DNA of 64,000 nucleotides from the NCBI GenBank assembly GCA_900708905.1, contig CAADRB010000027.1:289590-353589 (forward strand). The letters run 5' to 3'. Made by a program: the position numbers and the translations under genes. The stretch comes from Hymenolepis diminuta (lineage: Eukaryota > Platyhelminthes > Cestoda > Cyclophyllidea > Hymenolepididae). Numbering within the stretch: position 1 is the stretch's first letter; each line of letters opens with the position of its first letter. The notes below the pieces were generated by a model, which worked only from the letters and a program-made list of their open reading frames with translations, was not told the origin of the DNA and searched no databases. This document shows, piece by piece, positions 40,201 through 53,500 of this stretch.

Positions 40201-41953
40201 TTGAGTATTTCTTTACTAACTTTTTACCAAACATTCAATTTTCGTTGTAATTAACACAAAACAAAGATCTAATTAACCTCAAGTGTTGGCTCTAATCAGT
40301 TTAATGGAATTATTGACAAATGAAGATGGCACAGCTTCATTGGTTCACCACCTTCCAGAGTTAACATTGCGCACACTAATTTGCTGGTGCTCATTTCATG
40401 TCATCAAGGTCGTAATATTCTCACATATGCCGCCCTTAATAAGACATATTGTCAAAATGAAACATAGAGAATAAGTGTTCAATCAAACGGGAAGTCGAAA
40501 AATCCTGATTGAATACAACCATTCTTTTAATGTGGATGGTGGCTTTCTGGTTTTCGGTGGATACGATCTTTGGGGCTTGGAAATCGAGATTTTTTAACTG
40601 AAAGAGTCATGTTTTTGGTTAGGACGTGCCAGACATGGTTCCAGATGTCTCCTATTTAAAGCTATGCATGTTTAAGAAATCATCCTAGATCATCACAGAA
40701 AATAGGCATAAGGATCTCGTTTGACTCAAAGTATCAGTAAGATAGTATTCTCTTATATAAAAAAGATTAAAGGAGGGGTTTATATCTTCAACCGCGAGAA
40801 GTTTCACGTGATGTTATCAACGAAAAGTAAATTTTCTTTCCTCTATTTCTATCAGGTGCACCTGCTTTATGAGTTCAGAAAACTTATTAAAGAGAATGGA
40901 GGGGTATTTTCATTGGTATCTATGGTTGAATTACTGGAGATAATTAAAATGCTGAATAGTTGACCTGAACCTGATCTGCTAAACCCGTTATCATGAGCAG
41001 GCTATAGACTTCATGAACCAGATTCCGTATTGGATTTCCTGATGGTTTATAAAGCTATATTGTAGAATGCCTTTGTATAATTCGAATTTTAAAAGGAACT
41101 TTATGTATTGGACGTACATCTCATGCTTTTGAATATATTACTTTAATTTTAAAATAAAGATTTACTTCTTTACTTCTCAATCAACTCGTATATTAGAGAA
41201 AATTTCGTGAGAAAACCTGGGTTATTCAATGAATTTGAATGATTTTTGCGCAGTAGTTTTCACTATCACCCTATTTCTTATTTCATACTGTACACTGATC
41301 AATATATGAATAAACTATTGAGAAGCATTCTTATTCTTGTATTTCTGATGACACTTTGATAACTCGCAGTAAAGCAGGTAAGTTCCGTGTTGCTGTGCTT
41401 GATAAAAATAGCATGAAGATTTATTTGCCAAACTCTTTATATGGTTCAAAGTGATGTATGCAGTTAGATTTTGAAGTAGAAGAACTACTCCTTTGGGTAT
41501 TTGCAACTTTGAGAGAGTCCAGTTATGAAACATTTTCACAGGTTTAGACAAATGGCAGTTCCGGCTCAGTTCATAGTCTTTTCAATAAAAATCGCTTTAG
41601 TTAAGAAATATCTACTTAAAGCGCTTTAAAGTTCCTTTTTAAATAAGGTGCATAACTGCTGAGGAAATATATTTGTCAGAATTGATTTAATCCAATTATT
41701 TAGAGATAGTAAAAAGAGTATATTTAAGCAGAGGGACGTGTGACTTTTGGTCTAAAATATACTGAGGGAATGGGGCAGTGAAGCCGAAGAAACACAATCG
41801 AAAGTTTAGAGAGCTAGATGTCGACTGATTTTTTCAATTCAAACCTCAACTTTTCGCTTTGTAGAACAAATTACAAGCCAACGAAAGGAGAATGAAAACC
41901 TCCAAAGAGAAAGGGATCAAATGAACGACGTCCTGAACGTTGCTGGACCCTAA
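37266..41953 (+). CDS. Divergent short tropomyosin-like coiled-coil protein (7 exons)
   Basis: Exons 37266-37379, 37425-37558, 37608-37784, 37865-37940, 38643-38696, 39745-39814 and 41865-41953 join in frame and encode 237 residues ending NVAGP. The protein is almost wholly charged heptad repeat with no signal or membrane segment. ELKEARELANKNDMMYEEVR aligns without gaps with the tropomyosin KEA-x-x-(I/L)A-x-x-x-x-x-x-YEEVA segment. Near the C-terminus AIRAAEITER...KSIENL aligns with the RAEFAER...KSIDDL region. The start MAG and the length are close to ~248-residue cytoplasmic tropomyosins, although the usual C-terminal overlap sequence is missing. Tropomyosins lie head-to-tail along actin and control myosin access. 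The resemblance is real but low, so it may be a fast-evolving paralogue rather than a conventional tropomyosin. Exons are short, and the last two introns are long (1.0 and 2.05 kb). Confidence 0.7.
39815..41864 (+). other. Last intron of the tropomyosin-like gene
   Basis: A 2,050 bp GT-AG intron. A short run at 40500-40604 (+) reads as a protein-like fragment ending EIEIF and stop, and 40721-40963 holds an 80-codon frame. Neither has homology I recognise; they may be transposon remnants or chance. Confidence 0.55.
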
Positions 41954-43427
41954 ATCTGGTTCCCCTCTAATCTTCCATCTTGCCCCCCTTTCAGCATTCC
42001 TTCTCCATTGGTGCTTTTCACCAGCAGAGCGCCATTTCTTCTGTGTATTTAAAACAACCTTCCCCACATACATTCGAATCATAATCTATCCGATTGTGTC
42101 CTTGTGAACAAAATCATATCTGCATTAATCTGAAGTCGGTTTACGTCAGTTATTCTGTTGTCTTTTGAAGTCTAAGAAGCATGTGAAATTTTCTGTAGGT
42201 AAATCAGATTCTGCCCTCACTTAAACTCTTATGCCAAATTTGATGACATTTCAAATTCATGAAATCACGTTAATGTTTGTGTTTGCGCTGCTTAACTGAT
42301 ATGAGGTGCAAAACGAGTTTGAATTCTCGTGAATTGTCAACTTCACTTTCACTTGTTGATAGATAGTCGAAATGATGGAAGATAGTTATAAGGGAGCATC
42401 AACCAAAGTCTAGTTCTACGTCATAATCTGCCCGGTATATGTTTCTTCCAACAGACGCATTCTTAGCACATATCAGATAGTCAGGGACAAAATGCATCTC
42501 ATCTAAAAAATTGCAGATGAAATGACTATTCAAAAGTTTTCCCCTTGTAAATTTGAAAATTAAAGCATATATTCAATCTTAAGCTATGGAGAAAAGTTTG
42601 GTATTAAAGTTCACATAAACCCAGATGTTTGCCCTCAATTAATGCCGTACATACTCTAGACCGCTTTGTGAAACATAAAGTGAGGGAAAAGTTAGCTTTC
42701 TTGATGGTAATGTGCCTTCGAAAGCTGAAATGCAAACTATAACAAAAACACTTGAATAGAATTTTTGATTGTTATGGTTTTTGGGGACATTATCTTGTCC
42801 ACGATGTTATTTCAACTTAAAATTTAACTGTCGAATAAAAAGAGCTCAGAATGTCGGATGTCTATTCAAAGCGTTAGATTTAGAAAGATTTGTATTCTTT
42901 AGTTCAACTCATGCATTCAGCTCGAGCCCCTGCGGTGTACTTGACATTTGCACCCGTTTGATGTTAAGACAGAATGGACACCTCAGGGTTTAGGAAGTAA
43001 AGTGACCAAGGTGACTGAAGCGGATTATGTATGCACTTACCAAACAGGAATGTCTAGCATTGGTCAGCTCCAAATAGTGCGATGCTGTTAGATATTGCTA
43101 TTCATGCTTTTGCTAGAGTGCAGATTTGAATGTGACGTTACGGAGACACTTCACTGATCTTAACTGATCTGAGCTATTTATAGTTATAACAGTTAGAGTA
43201 GTGTGGTCTCAGGAGCACAGTTTCAATAACTCTTAACAACCAAATATAGATGTTTCAAATTTAGTGCTTTGAATTATCGGAATTCATAACCAAGAATTGA
43301 AAAGCAATCGATCTCAGCTTTGCTATTATAAATATTATCCGAGTTTCTTAATATCATACTACTTTCCCAATCCTTGAAAGAAAATACATGAATTGTAGAA
43401 GCAAGATCAACGTTCAAAATAAAAAAG

Positions 43428-43725
43428 GGTTGATATAAATAGGATATCGTAGACAAGAATCTGCTTAGTAATCCAGGTGACGAATGAAAATACCATATTT
43501 AAATTTTGGAACATGAACTACCCGTTAATTAAGTATTTTACACCTCGAATCTGACAATCAGTAAGACTCTCATGATTTGACTGAACTCTCAAAGCCTTTC
43601 CGATCTCTTCCCCTCTATCATCTGCAGGATATACAACTAACTGATTTCAGTTGTTTTCCCCCGATGAAAAAAATGTAACTTTTTGCATTACAGAGAGTAA
43701 TAATAATATTATTATTATTTTTCAG
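43428..43725 (+). repeat. Dispersed repeat family 2, copy 2
   Basis: Shares with 36260-36545 the block GATATCGTAGACAAG, a TTTAAATTTTGGAAC block, a C/T-rich stretch (CCGATCTCTTCCCCTC) and a trailing TAATAATAATATTATTATTA tract. It is in the same orientation and diverged by many small indels. Confidence 0.65.
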
Positions 43726-45436
43726 TGGATTCCAGGTGAATTCAGTCTCCAATAGAGCAGAATTGCGAGATTCACAAAACTTCTCCTTCACAAATTTTAG
43801 TTAATTTACTTCTCTTTCTCAATTATTTCCGTTTTGTTTATTTCCTACGACATGGCAAACGATTATAATTATTTATCTCGGAAAAGCATTTGAACGGAGT
43901 AAAGCGGTCCAATATGGGTTAAGAGAAAAGGACAAAGCAGAAGTAAAAGATAAAGTCCCCTGAAATGTGATCTTTGGATTTAGGTTTTACGCTTTCAATC
44001 TTCTGAATAAAGTCCGCTACCTCATGCCTTAATATTTTAAGTTCAGGGTTTGTCGGCTGTTTTCTGAGTGAATTCAGTGAACACTTAATTACTTTTAGAC
44101 GGTTGGTCAACCACTTCAAATGGATTCTCCTTCCACCAACCAACATACGAGCAGATGGTAAGAAATTTCACGATTTTAGCATGATAAAGCTTGAAGTTGT
44201 TATTAAAACGTTCATATATATTAAATGGCTCAGTTACTTGTGCAAATGTTCATATCGGTGGTATTTAAGTGTTTAATTTATTAATAAAATTACTTTTAAT
44301 TACGTGCTAAACTCGAAAGGTAGTTTGGACTTCACAGACAAAAAATCGGTACAAGGTATTCAACTGGACTTTGTTCAACCTCAATTACCACTGACTTGTT
44401 TTAATAGTCATGCTCACTTCACACTAAAATGGTCAATAAATCATTTAACTTTTACAAAAAAAACTCAGTGGCAGGCACAGTTTAGCATAAAAGACTTATT
44501 TATAATAAAAATAAAATTATTAAAAAAAAATATTGTTGATAATATAAAGAATATTAGCCTTTTGAATGACTGAAGAAATTCCGTTGTAAAATATAAAGTT
44601 CTAATGACGAAGGGATACTAAAATGTAATTTAATAGCGATCAGATTGATTGGTACTCTTCTTTCGAGTTAGGATTAATTATCCGTTTTACAAGAGCTATT
44701 TATCCGAACTGTCATAATTCTTCCCAATCGGATGATGCAAGAATACATAGTTTTTAGCGGTTTCATTGGAAATATAAGTCCTCCGGGGTTGATCTATCTT
44801 TACAGCGGACTTCACATAAAGTAAGTTTAGTTCTACTGTTTTGCATAATGCCTTTTGGGGACGATTTACATTTTTGCTGTTACTTTACCTCGCCAGTTCT
44901 CTGAATCATACCTAATGTTTGGTTAAATTTCAAATGTTAATCGTTTAGTTAAGTGAAAAAGTTTTCTGATCCCAATTTTCTACCCGTTAAACACGATATC
45001 CCCCACTTATCATTTTGACTAGAGCGATGGAAATTTTTTCAGTCGTGTTTTCAGAAGGTATTAAGAGGAAACTTCGAAATCGTAATCTGCGAGATAGTTT
45101 AAATACTACTAGCATGTAACGAGGATTGGCTCTTAATCTTTCAAGATGCGTCCGTTCGCATGACTCATATGTTGAATGGATAACTCATTCCGAGCCTTTT
45201 TAAGTTATTATGAACTTTCTAGACAGGCTTAACCTCGAAACCAGGAATTGGATTTTATTAATCATTAACTGATAATTTACTTAATACCACTATAAGTGCA
45301 AATAATAAGCAGCATGAAATTAAAGTGTGAATTAAATATTCCCTCGCTCGGCTCTAATAGATTTAAACAAAGTAATAATAATCTCCTAGAATTATTAACA
45401 CTTTTTACAGCTGTTGACTATAAGGTGCTTAAATTG

Positions 45437-45600
45437 TCAGGTTTCTGGGCTGTCTATGCTTGAGCTGACGTGGTGAATTTTAATATATTGTGCTTCCTAA
45501 ATCTCTTGACTTTTCTCTAATACGCGGATTAAACAAAGTTGAAATAGTGAGAATTGGGGGTTTTGTAGTGCTCTCTCTTAAAAATAGTATTGATGAAGAT
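45437..45600 (+). repeat. Diverged repeat, pair partner of 46075-46275
   Basis: CCTAAATCTCTTGACTTTTC, then GTGCTCTCTCTTAAAAATA, correspond to CTCAAATCTCTTACCTTCTC and ATGCACTCTCTCTTAAGCAAATA in the copy 650 bp downstream. The 3' part also resembles the end of family 2 copy 2, so this may be the same family. Confidence 0.45.
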
Positions 45601-45709
45601 GACAGAAATTCTATGTAGAATCATGGTGTTTAGTCAACCTAAAAGCTGCATTACAATTCACTAATCCTCTTTAATTATGAAAAAATGTGCTCAGAAGTGA
45701 TCAGATGAA

Positions 45710-45910
45710 GGACTCATTTTGGTTAGAGGGTTAGCTGCAAGAAATTTCCCTGATGGGAAATTTGAACTCTACCACTCTCTTTAAAAACTAGGCTTAAACA
45801 ATACGGTTTGTCATTCCGTTAAATGGATGTACATCAATGGGCATTGAACCCGTGATCTCCGACTTCACTGAATCGTGCAGTTAAGCAGCTGAATAAGCTG
45901 ATGCCTAATT
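45710..45910 (-). repeat. SINE-like element with tRNA-derived head, copy 2
   Basis: On the minus strand, from 45906: a TCAGCTGCTTAACTG A-box region, then GGAGATCACGGGTTCAATGCCC with a B box (GGTTCAATGCC, 45850-45840), then a body containing GGGAAATTTCTTGC and ACCAAAATGAGTCC, all in the same order as in copy 1 at 27740-27550. A perfect 9 bp inverted repeat, AAATTTCCC-tgat-GGGAAATTT (45742-45763), lies in the body and would fold as a hairpin in the transcript. Confidence 0.7.
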
Positions 45911-46074
45911 TAAAAAAATTAAAAATCTACTTGGGTAACAAAATTTTAATATTATTCATGATAATTAATTATTATTTATCACATTTTCCCATCTAGTGCT
46001 CATACTTCCGTAAAATGTCTAGAAATTTGTCCAGTAAATTATTAATTTTCTTGACAGATTAGGATTTGAAATCG

Positions 46075-46275
46075 ATCGAGATGTCGTTTGAACGGTTAAA
46101 TTTCCCTGTCGTCCCTTCTTGGACTGATGATTGTCAGTATTAACTCAAGGGACTTCCTCAAATCTCTTACCTTCTCTAGCGTTCGAGTTAAATGATGCTA
46201 CAAATGCATATAAATGGAGTTTTTAAAATGCACTCTCTCTTAAGCAAATAACATTATTATTATCATCACAAAGAG
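46075..46275 (+). repeat. Diverged repeat, pair partner of 45437-45600
   Basis: See the partner copy. It ends in an ATTATTATTATC tract much like the end of family 2 copy 2. Confidence 0.45.
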
Positions 46276-49200
46276 AAAAGAATAATTTACAGATTTTATT
46301 TAAGGGAAGCAACTGTTATCGAATAACAGAGATTTCAACAAATATCAATAGTGATTGACCTCGTCATGTCCTAATCCCTAGCGGTGGAGTAGAAGTGACC
46401 TAGCGATGACATGTAATTGCACTTCTGGTGCAGGCCAGGGTTTCCTTTCGTCTTCCTATAACAAAATTTATGACATATCAAAGTCTAAATAAACAAATAA
46501 CTAAGCCAGAGGCCATCACTTTTCTTTCTGGGCGATAGTAGTCATAGTATACTTACAGTGGACAAACACAAAGCCAATTTAGATTATGACATTATTTTTG
46601 TATTTTCAAGTTCACCTCACAGAACGAGAGCCCAGAGACCAATCAATAATAATCTTAAACCTAAGGAGCCAAACAAAGCCAACGAAATTAAATCGTAGAT
46701 GAATTCATGAACCAAGTAAAAATATCGATGCCGGAGGTAGCCTTTTGAACGCCCTCACGAAGCAGAATGGAAAAAAAGAAGGCACAAAAGATAAAAATTA
46801 TCGATATCAAAACCAATAGAGTGAAATTAGGCATCCCATAGACAAAGAATGTAATTGGATTTTCCAAGACCATTTAAATAATGATGGAAAAAGATGTGGT
46901 AATGTGCGCTAGTGTTAGCCAATTAACTGATAAGATCAAAAACACGATGATAGTTTTTCATCAACGCTGAGTTTTGTTTAAAAAACTGAAATATAAAATA
47001 GGTAATTAGATTTGCACCTAAACATGTCATTTTCAGGGATTGTTTCGGACTTTACATATGAATATAATTAGGAATTATTTGGAGATTACTTAAGGTATTA
47101 AAATGAGAATTCAGAACTAACAATGTTGGTCTAATGACGGAGCTAATACACCTGCAATACTAGTCGAGCAAGCCGAAATTGGGGGAGGAGATATTTGGAT
47201 TTTCTCTTGAATTGTCAAAAACCAAAGAACATGCGACATAATTAACTCATTATCTTCTTTCGGTTTTTCTGCTCTAACAGACTGGTCCTACGTTAGACTT
47301 CCCCGGTAAATTTAAATTATTAGCAGTTAAGTAATTTGTACTACGGTCACAGAGAGCGTGTATTATAGATTCACACATACGGCAATATTTGCTTCTACTG
47401 CTGAATTTCTTTACAAAATTACTAAGTCTGTAGTGCAACCATATATGGAAACTTTTCAATCAAGGCTTAGTTTGGAAATTTTCATAGCAAATAGTCTATT
47501 TGTTGCTGCCATAAAGTGTGTTTTTTACCCACATGAATAAAATTATTGCAATTAATTAGAATAGTGTTTTAAGAACCAAACCATTTACATATATCTAGGT
47601 AATACTGTGCTCCCATTCAAGTAGAGATGATTCAGTTAGACATTTTCCAGCAGAATTCGACTTGTTTGGCATGCCAATGTTCCTTCATTTCCAGTTTCGA
47701 CACGTTCTGTCAGCGATAGTGTGAACGAAAATGAGTACTGGACCAGCTCCTTTTATACAGCGCATTGGATTCTAAAACAAATACATATTTCAAAGCATTT
47801 CTGAGAGTATTGATCTCTATTAGAGTTGCCATTCGGAAAATCAAGGGAAGCATAAATGGCAGAGAGCTTATCCTAATTGTCTACCAGTTTAGATTAATCG
47901 AATCTGAACATGATAGCAGAAAGTAAGATAAGGAGGTAAAATGTGTATTAAGGAGAGCTGGAACAGTACGTTCGAACGGGAGGGAGAAAGGTATGGTACG
48001 CAAATTGATCAAGGTAAACGGGATAATCAAATGATCTGCGATGTTTAATATAACAAATTTAAAGTAATGCTTTAACTTATGTCAATACACATAAATATCA
48101 ATAAAGAAGACTTCGGAACTCTATTTCTTACTGTTATAGAATGGAACGAAATTGCAATTTGCCATAGCTCCTTATCTTTAGAAAGTAGCAAGGTCTGTGT
48201 TCCAATTCGTTATTTTTAGAGCTGCATACTTTTTGAATATTTATTTCGATTTTTAACTGATAAGTGAATATTGTATTTGCAATTTATTAATAGGATCAAG
48301 AATATATATCTAACTAGTTGTTAAAATGCCGTCCACATGATTTTGAAGCGATTGGCTAATTAAAATCCACGTTTGGGGCATTTATGGGTGCTCACCGATT
48401 TGATACTATAATTTAATGCTTTAACTATTTCCATTACATTGTCTATTTTAAGAGGAATTTTCTTCTAGAAGCTTACTCATAATTCGGTCAAATGGTACAC
48501 TTTCAATGATAGGGTGGTTATTTAGCAGAAAATCGATTTTTCACTACATTTAAGTGAAATTCTACTCTGGCGATATATACACTACTAACAAGTTTTAAGT
48601 AAACTAGTTGTTATATTAGTCCGTTCTCTAGATCAAACAAGAATAAGCCAAATCAATTTAATTCGACGACTGATTTGAAGATTTCAGCTCTACAGAATGA
48701 AGTGACCTGACGTTCAAATCTAAATATGTTCCATTTTCTCATTTGTTGACAAAAGTCTCATGTCTTGTGGGAGTGAAAAATATCAATGTAAAGGTGAAAT
48801 AATAAGTTCAGAATTGAGCTAAAGGAAGGTGTTGGAAGATCTCCTTAAATAGTTAAGTTCAATTAAAACCGGGGGCATAAGTAGTAAACGGCCTAAATGT
48901 TATTAAATATGGATTTTTAATTGCAAAATAGGACAATTACTCCAACCTAAGCAGGAATTTTAAAATTGTTGACTCTCAGATTAATAATGTTTATTAAACG
49001 GAGGCAGTTTACTCTTGGAGGGTGTGTCTCTCGTAAAATCCAAAACAACTCGTGGTGTTGCCGGCTTTCCATTAACCGGGTTTTCCGATATTCATCCGAC
49101 ATACCAGTTACATATGTGTGGGCGTTTGAGCCTGTTTTATGACTTTTGCTGATAGCTTGGTCTAAGAACATATGTGTCCAGAATTTTGGCATTTGTAAAG

Positions 49201-50372
49201 ATACGAACAGTTATACCAATCTTGAAATTTGGAGTTTGTATATTAGTAATTAAAACATCATATTTACAAGGTTCAAACAAGTTACAGATTTATCAGTTAA
49301 TTTATTTCTAATTATGATAAATGTAAGTGATTTCTAAAAGTCATCTCTAGTAGCAGGAGGATTTTGAAATGCCTTTCATTGACATACTTGAATCTTGTTG
49401 CCTTGCTGAGCTTAATACTCTTTTGACCAATATTGATTAGTCATTTTGATCAGTAGGCATTATATTCATAACCTATGGCTTTGCATGTATGTCTACTGAT
49501 CAGTATACCTTCGCTAGCATATTGCTAAAATTTGTTCTTTCACAATTAAGTCTTTTAATGCTTTAAAAAAGTTCGATGGACATTCAGTTTGAGTCTTTCC
49601 AAATCCTATCATGTCTGTCTATGTCCGAATTGAGCATTACATATAGAAAACCTTCATAGTTAATATATTTTTTAGTGGCTTCTAGAATCAAGTGAACGGA
49701 TTAGGTGAGGTTCTAAATTTCGCTCAATGGGGTTCTAATATATAAATGCGTATGCTAAAGAAGCAGTTATTAATAAGGCTTTACGGATCAAAATTTTGTC
49801 ATACTTCTAATTTTTAGAACCAAGATGCTTTTCGTGAGCAAAAAATCATATTTCCTACCTATCTTGGTAATCTTGTACTTTATTATAGTAATTCGATTCT
49901 ATACTTCTAGAGGAATTCTTGTGCCCAGAACTACAAAGGCATATAGAATTGGGTGGTGGCACTTATCCGTTGTATCTTGAATGAATTCTTAAAGTTTCCT
50001 CAGTATCTGTTTATATTTGAGCTATTTTATTTAATTTGGAGCTAAATAGGTTGCATTCAAATATATATTTGACTGACAAATCACAATCTTGTCGTACATA
50101 TTTAAGTGCACTTCTGCAGAAGACATCCACTTAACAGACATATTATTTAACAGAGATCAATTGGTTAGATACGCCAGTTGGACTGATATTCTTGGGGCTT
50201 ATTTATCTACTTCTTATCGCCGAGTGGATAGAAGCAGCATTGTTTGAGAGAATCCTGATGCATATAATAGGACTTCTCTTGTACTACTGGTGACTCGACC
50301 TTTCTACCCTCATATACTCCAATTTGAACTTGTGTATTTCGTTTTAAAACAAAATCCTTTCATAAATAATTA

Positions 50373-50378
50373 TTTATT
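50373..50378 (-). terminator. Candidate PRODH polyadenylation signal
   Basis: AATAAA on the minus strand about 208 bases after the PRODH stop codon. Confidence 0.5.
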
Positions 50379-50585
50379 ACAATTGAAAATTTAAAAAAAG
50401 AAATAAGTTCAGATCAACGATTAACATGAATAATTATTTAAAATTCAATTTTAGAATCGACTGCAAAATCAGAAGAAACTTTAGGAAAGACTAAGAATTT
50501 GTAAAAATAGAGAAAAGATAAAGAATTTTTTTTTGAAGGAAGCGGGAAATATTAGTGATCCAATATCCTATAACTGCAGGGGTCG

Positions 50586-53500
50586 CTAAGACTTCATAGA
50601 GAACAGGCCTGCACAAACACGGCGCTTTAGCTCATCCCAACGCATTTGACGCTCAACTGAGACATTTGAGAGTATAGACTGATTCTCATAAGCCCGACGA
50701 CAGAGATACGGCAAAACTTCCTCAACTTGTCCATAGGGAACATACTTGTAGACTGAGTAGCCAGCGTTGCCTTTCAAAAGAATTAGATTTCGTTTATGAG
50801 AGGTCCTCGTAACTGTTATCTAAGTAGCCAAACAAAAGGCGTCCGCCATACCTATTCCCTCTAACTCACGGGCCTCCTCATCCAGTGATTTACAAAGGCA
50901 GTCTCCCTGTAACCCAGCTCTTCTTCCTACCGCTCTCTCTCCATATCTCTCCTACCTATGTGATCGTCCAATACACACATCTCAACTCCACTTTCGTTCT
51001 TCTAATATGACAAAATTTTTTGTACTTTATTGACCTACCTGAGTCAAATTATTAAACTAGCTTTGTTAGATTTACGGCTGCTTTACATCTTTCTTCTTTG
51101 ATCCTCTAGTAACCCATATTTTTAAAACAGGCTTTTTCCTCTTCCTTACCTAGCTCACTAATCAGATTCCATGAATTCGAAGAGTAATTGTTGGTTTAAC
51201 AACTCCATTAAGAGGAAAAAACATTTTTTAAACAATGGAATCGCTCATTTCATCAATTTAATTCGTGTTTTTACATATCACAGTTACAATCATTAATTAA
51301 AGAATATTTAGATTTAAATAATTCTCCTTACCCAGAGGAAAAGTGATATGATCACACATCCCTAGAAGTTGGCCGAAACATACCAAACGGTGTTCGGGTT
51401 CGATACCATGTTCTTTCATTCTGTAAGGGAAAAATATTTAAATTCGATTGACACTTCATTAGTTACGCTTTCAACCAAATTGATAAGATTAAATCAATTC
51501 TACCTAGGGTTGATTGATAAAAAAACCCCTTTTACGAAAGCCGAAAAAGGTACTAACCATAGAACCTGGGATGGTTGCAAATCTATTGAAATATTGACAG
51601 CCCCATTAAACCCAGAGCCAGAACACTAGGAGTAACTGAAGACATCTATTCAATTAAGATACAAGCAGGGCTGTCTTGCGGTCTCGTTCGCATAATTTAT
51701 ACTCGTAAACCTAGGGGAGTTTATAAGACATTCAGTGTACTAAAATTAGGATAAGATACAAAAATCTTATCAGCTCGAGAGACCACTGAAAATATTATGA
51801 ATGACACATGATAAATCTTGAATATTTACACTACTAGGGAGGGAAATATGAGTCCAGGCTTGAATGGCTTTAAACATTGAGAGATGCAAGTTATATTGAT
51901 GATATTGATGACTTTACTAACATCCACTCTTTATATCCCATTAAATACTTACATATTTACTCTTGTGTGACTTCAATAAAGGGATTCCTGTATTCTTATA
52001 TTTGACACCACTCGATGGCTGGTTCAACTGAGAATAATTCAGTCCAAATGCTTGTTGTATGCAACCATCCCTTAATCTTCTTTTTACCTTCTATTAGGGC
52101 TATAATAAATTCTTTCTAATAATTAGAGGCAAAGATGAAAGCATGATTATTTGTTACACCTTAGAAAAATAAAAATATTACTTAAGTATCACTTCCGATG
52201 CATAGAAAGAAAATGATTTTTGATGACCCTAAAACTCCCAAACAGGGAAATAACGAAATCAGTAATATATTCCGTTTAGAAGGAAAAGTACACGCTTACT
52301 CTAAAAGTTAATGGTTGTCATATGTCTGTCTTGTTGTACTTATAAGATCCCGATTAAGCTTTTGATATTTGATATTATAAAATAAGCGTGATATTTCCAT
52401 CATTCGTTGTGTCAATGTCTGCTAATCTTTTCACACTTAAGACAATCAGTTTTGTTCAGTGATTTACATATAAAAGCACTTAAATGAGATTCTAAGTACA
52501 AATTATAATTTTAAAACCATCTTGTTGATACATGGTAACATACGAATGCAACCTGGCTTTATATTCATCCATAGACATTGGATTTTATATGGATTGTAAC
52601 GGTACTCGAACTAATCCATGTAAGAACAAGTAAAAGCCAAACTTGCCTTTTTAGAGCAAACTTCACAGAATCTTCATTATGCGTTGCTACCATAACTGAA
52701 ACACGACCTCGTGGTCTGTTATCCATAGTCGACAGTAACTCCTCCAAACAGTCCTCGTACATCAATGTTGTAGCGTCATAGGTGGGGTTAGTAGGGTCAG
52801 GATAATCCAGTGTTAATGCCCTTTTGCGTTCCTTTTTACATTAAGGGTGGATTAGTGATAGATTAGGAAAATTATTTAAATAAATGTAATCAAGTGCTTA
52901 CTTGTTTGATGTAAGCACCACGAACAAGTTTTGCTCCAAAGTAGAAGTCGTTTTTTTCAGCCATAAGCAGATCTTGACGAAGTTCTTTCAAAGCATTCTG
53001 AAGATGTTAAAAAAAGGAACAGTGTTGCCGCATACTAACATACCTTGAGGTAGCACTGGTAAGTGTTGAAAACAGTACAATATTCTTTGTTAAAGCGATG
53101 CATCATTTCCATGCAAATTCGACGAATTGCAGGTTGGAAGTAGCTGTGTTCGGCATCGATCATTAAACGCACTCCTTTAGATTTTGCGTGCTAGTTTAAT
53201 GGAAGTAAATCCAATTGAAACATCTTGAATAAAGAAAGGAGGCTGAAAAAATTGGCTACCTGCGCGAGATGGTCAATACGTTGAACCATATTCCTCATTT
53301 CTTCGACTCCTTGTTTTGTAAGAGTGGAAACCAACTGTTCAGTTCTACCAGTCTATAAGAGAATGAACTGTCTGGAATAAATTTATTAAATATCTTCGTT
53401 TTAGAAATTGCAAGATTAACCTCCTTATTTCTGACTCTAAAAAGTTCCGCAAAATCGTATTCGAACTGCTTGAGATGCATCCAATCAAGTAGATCAATAG

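Larger units (their letters stand above)
41954..50585. other. Large intergenic region (8.6 kb)
   Basis: AT-rich sequence between the tropomyosin-like gene and the 3' end of PRODH. Structured pieces seen are repeat family 2 copies (43428-43725, and more diverged 45437-45600 and 46075-46275), a SINE-like element (45710-45910) and a simple AAT/ATT tract at about 43698-43722. No supported gene. Confidence 0.6.

Noticed and set aside
44304..44573. 89-codon plus-strand frame
   Set aside because: Composition is typical of AT-rich chance frames (Lys, Asn, Ile, Phe), with no splice context and no homology recognised.
46688..46873. A confident small membrane protein (micropeptide) gene
   Set aside because: A stop codon directly precedes the ATG, the strand is T-rich so hydrophobic translation is expected, and similar hydrophobicity appears in a second frame.
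46600..46990. Nuclear copy of mitochondrial DNA
   Set aside because: Hydrophobic readings suggested it, but no mitochondrial protein could be recognised even when TGA was read as Trp.
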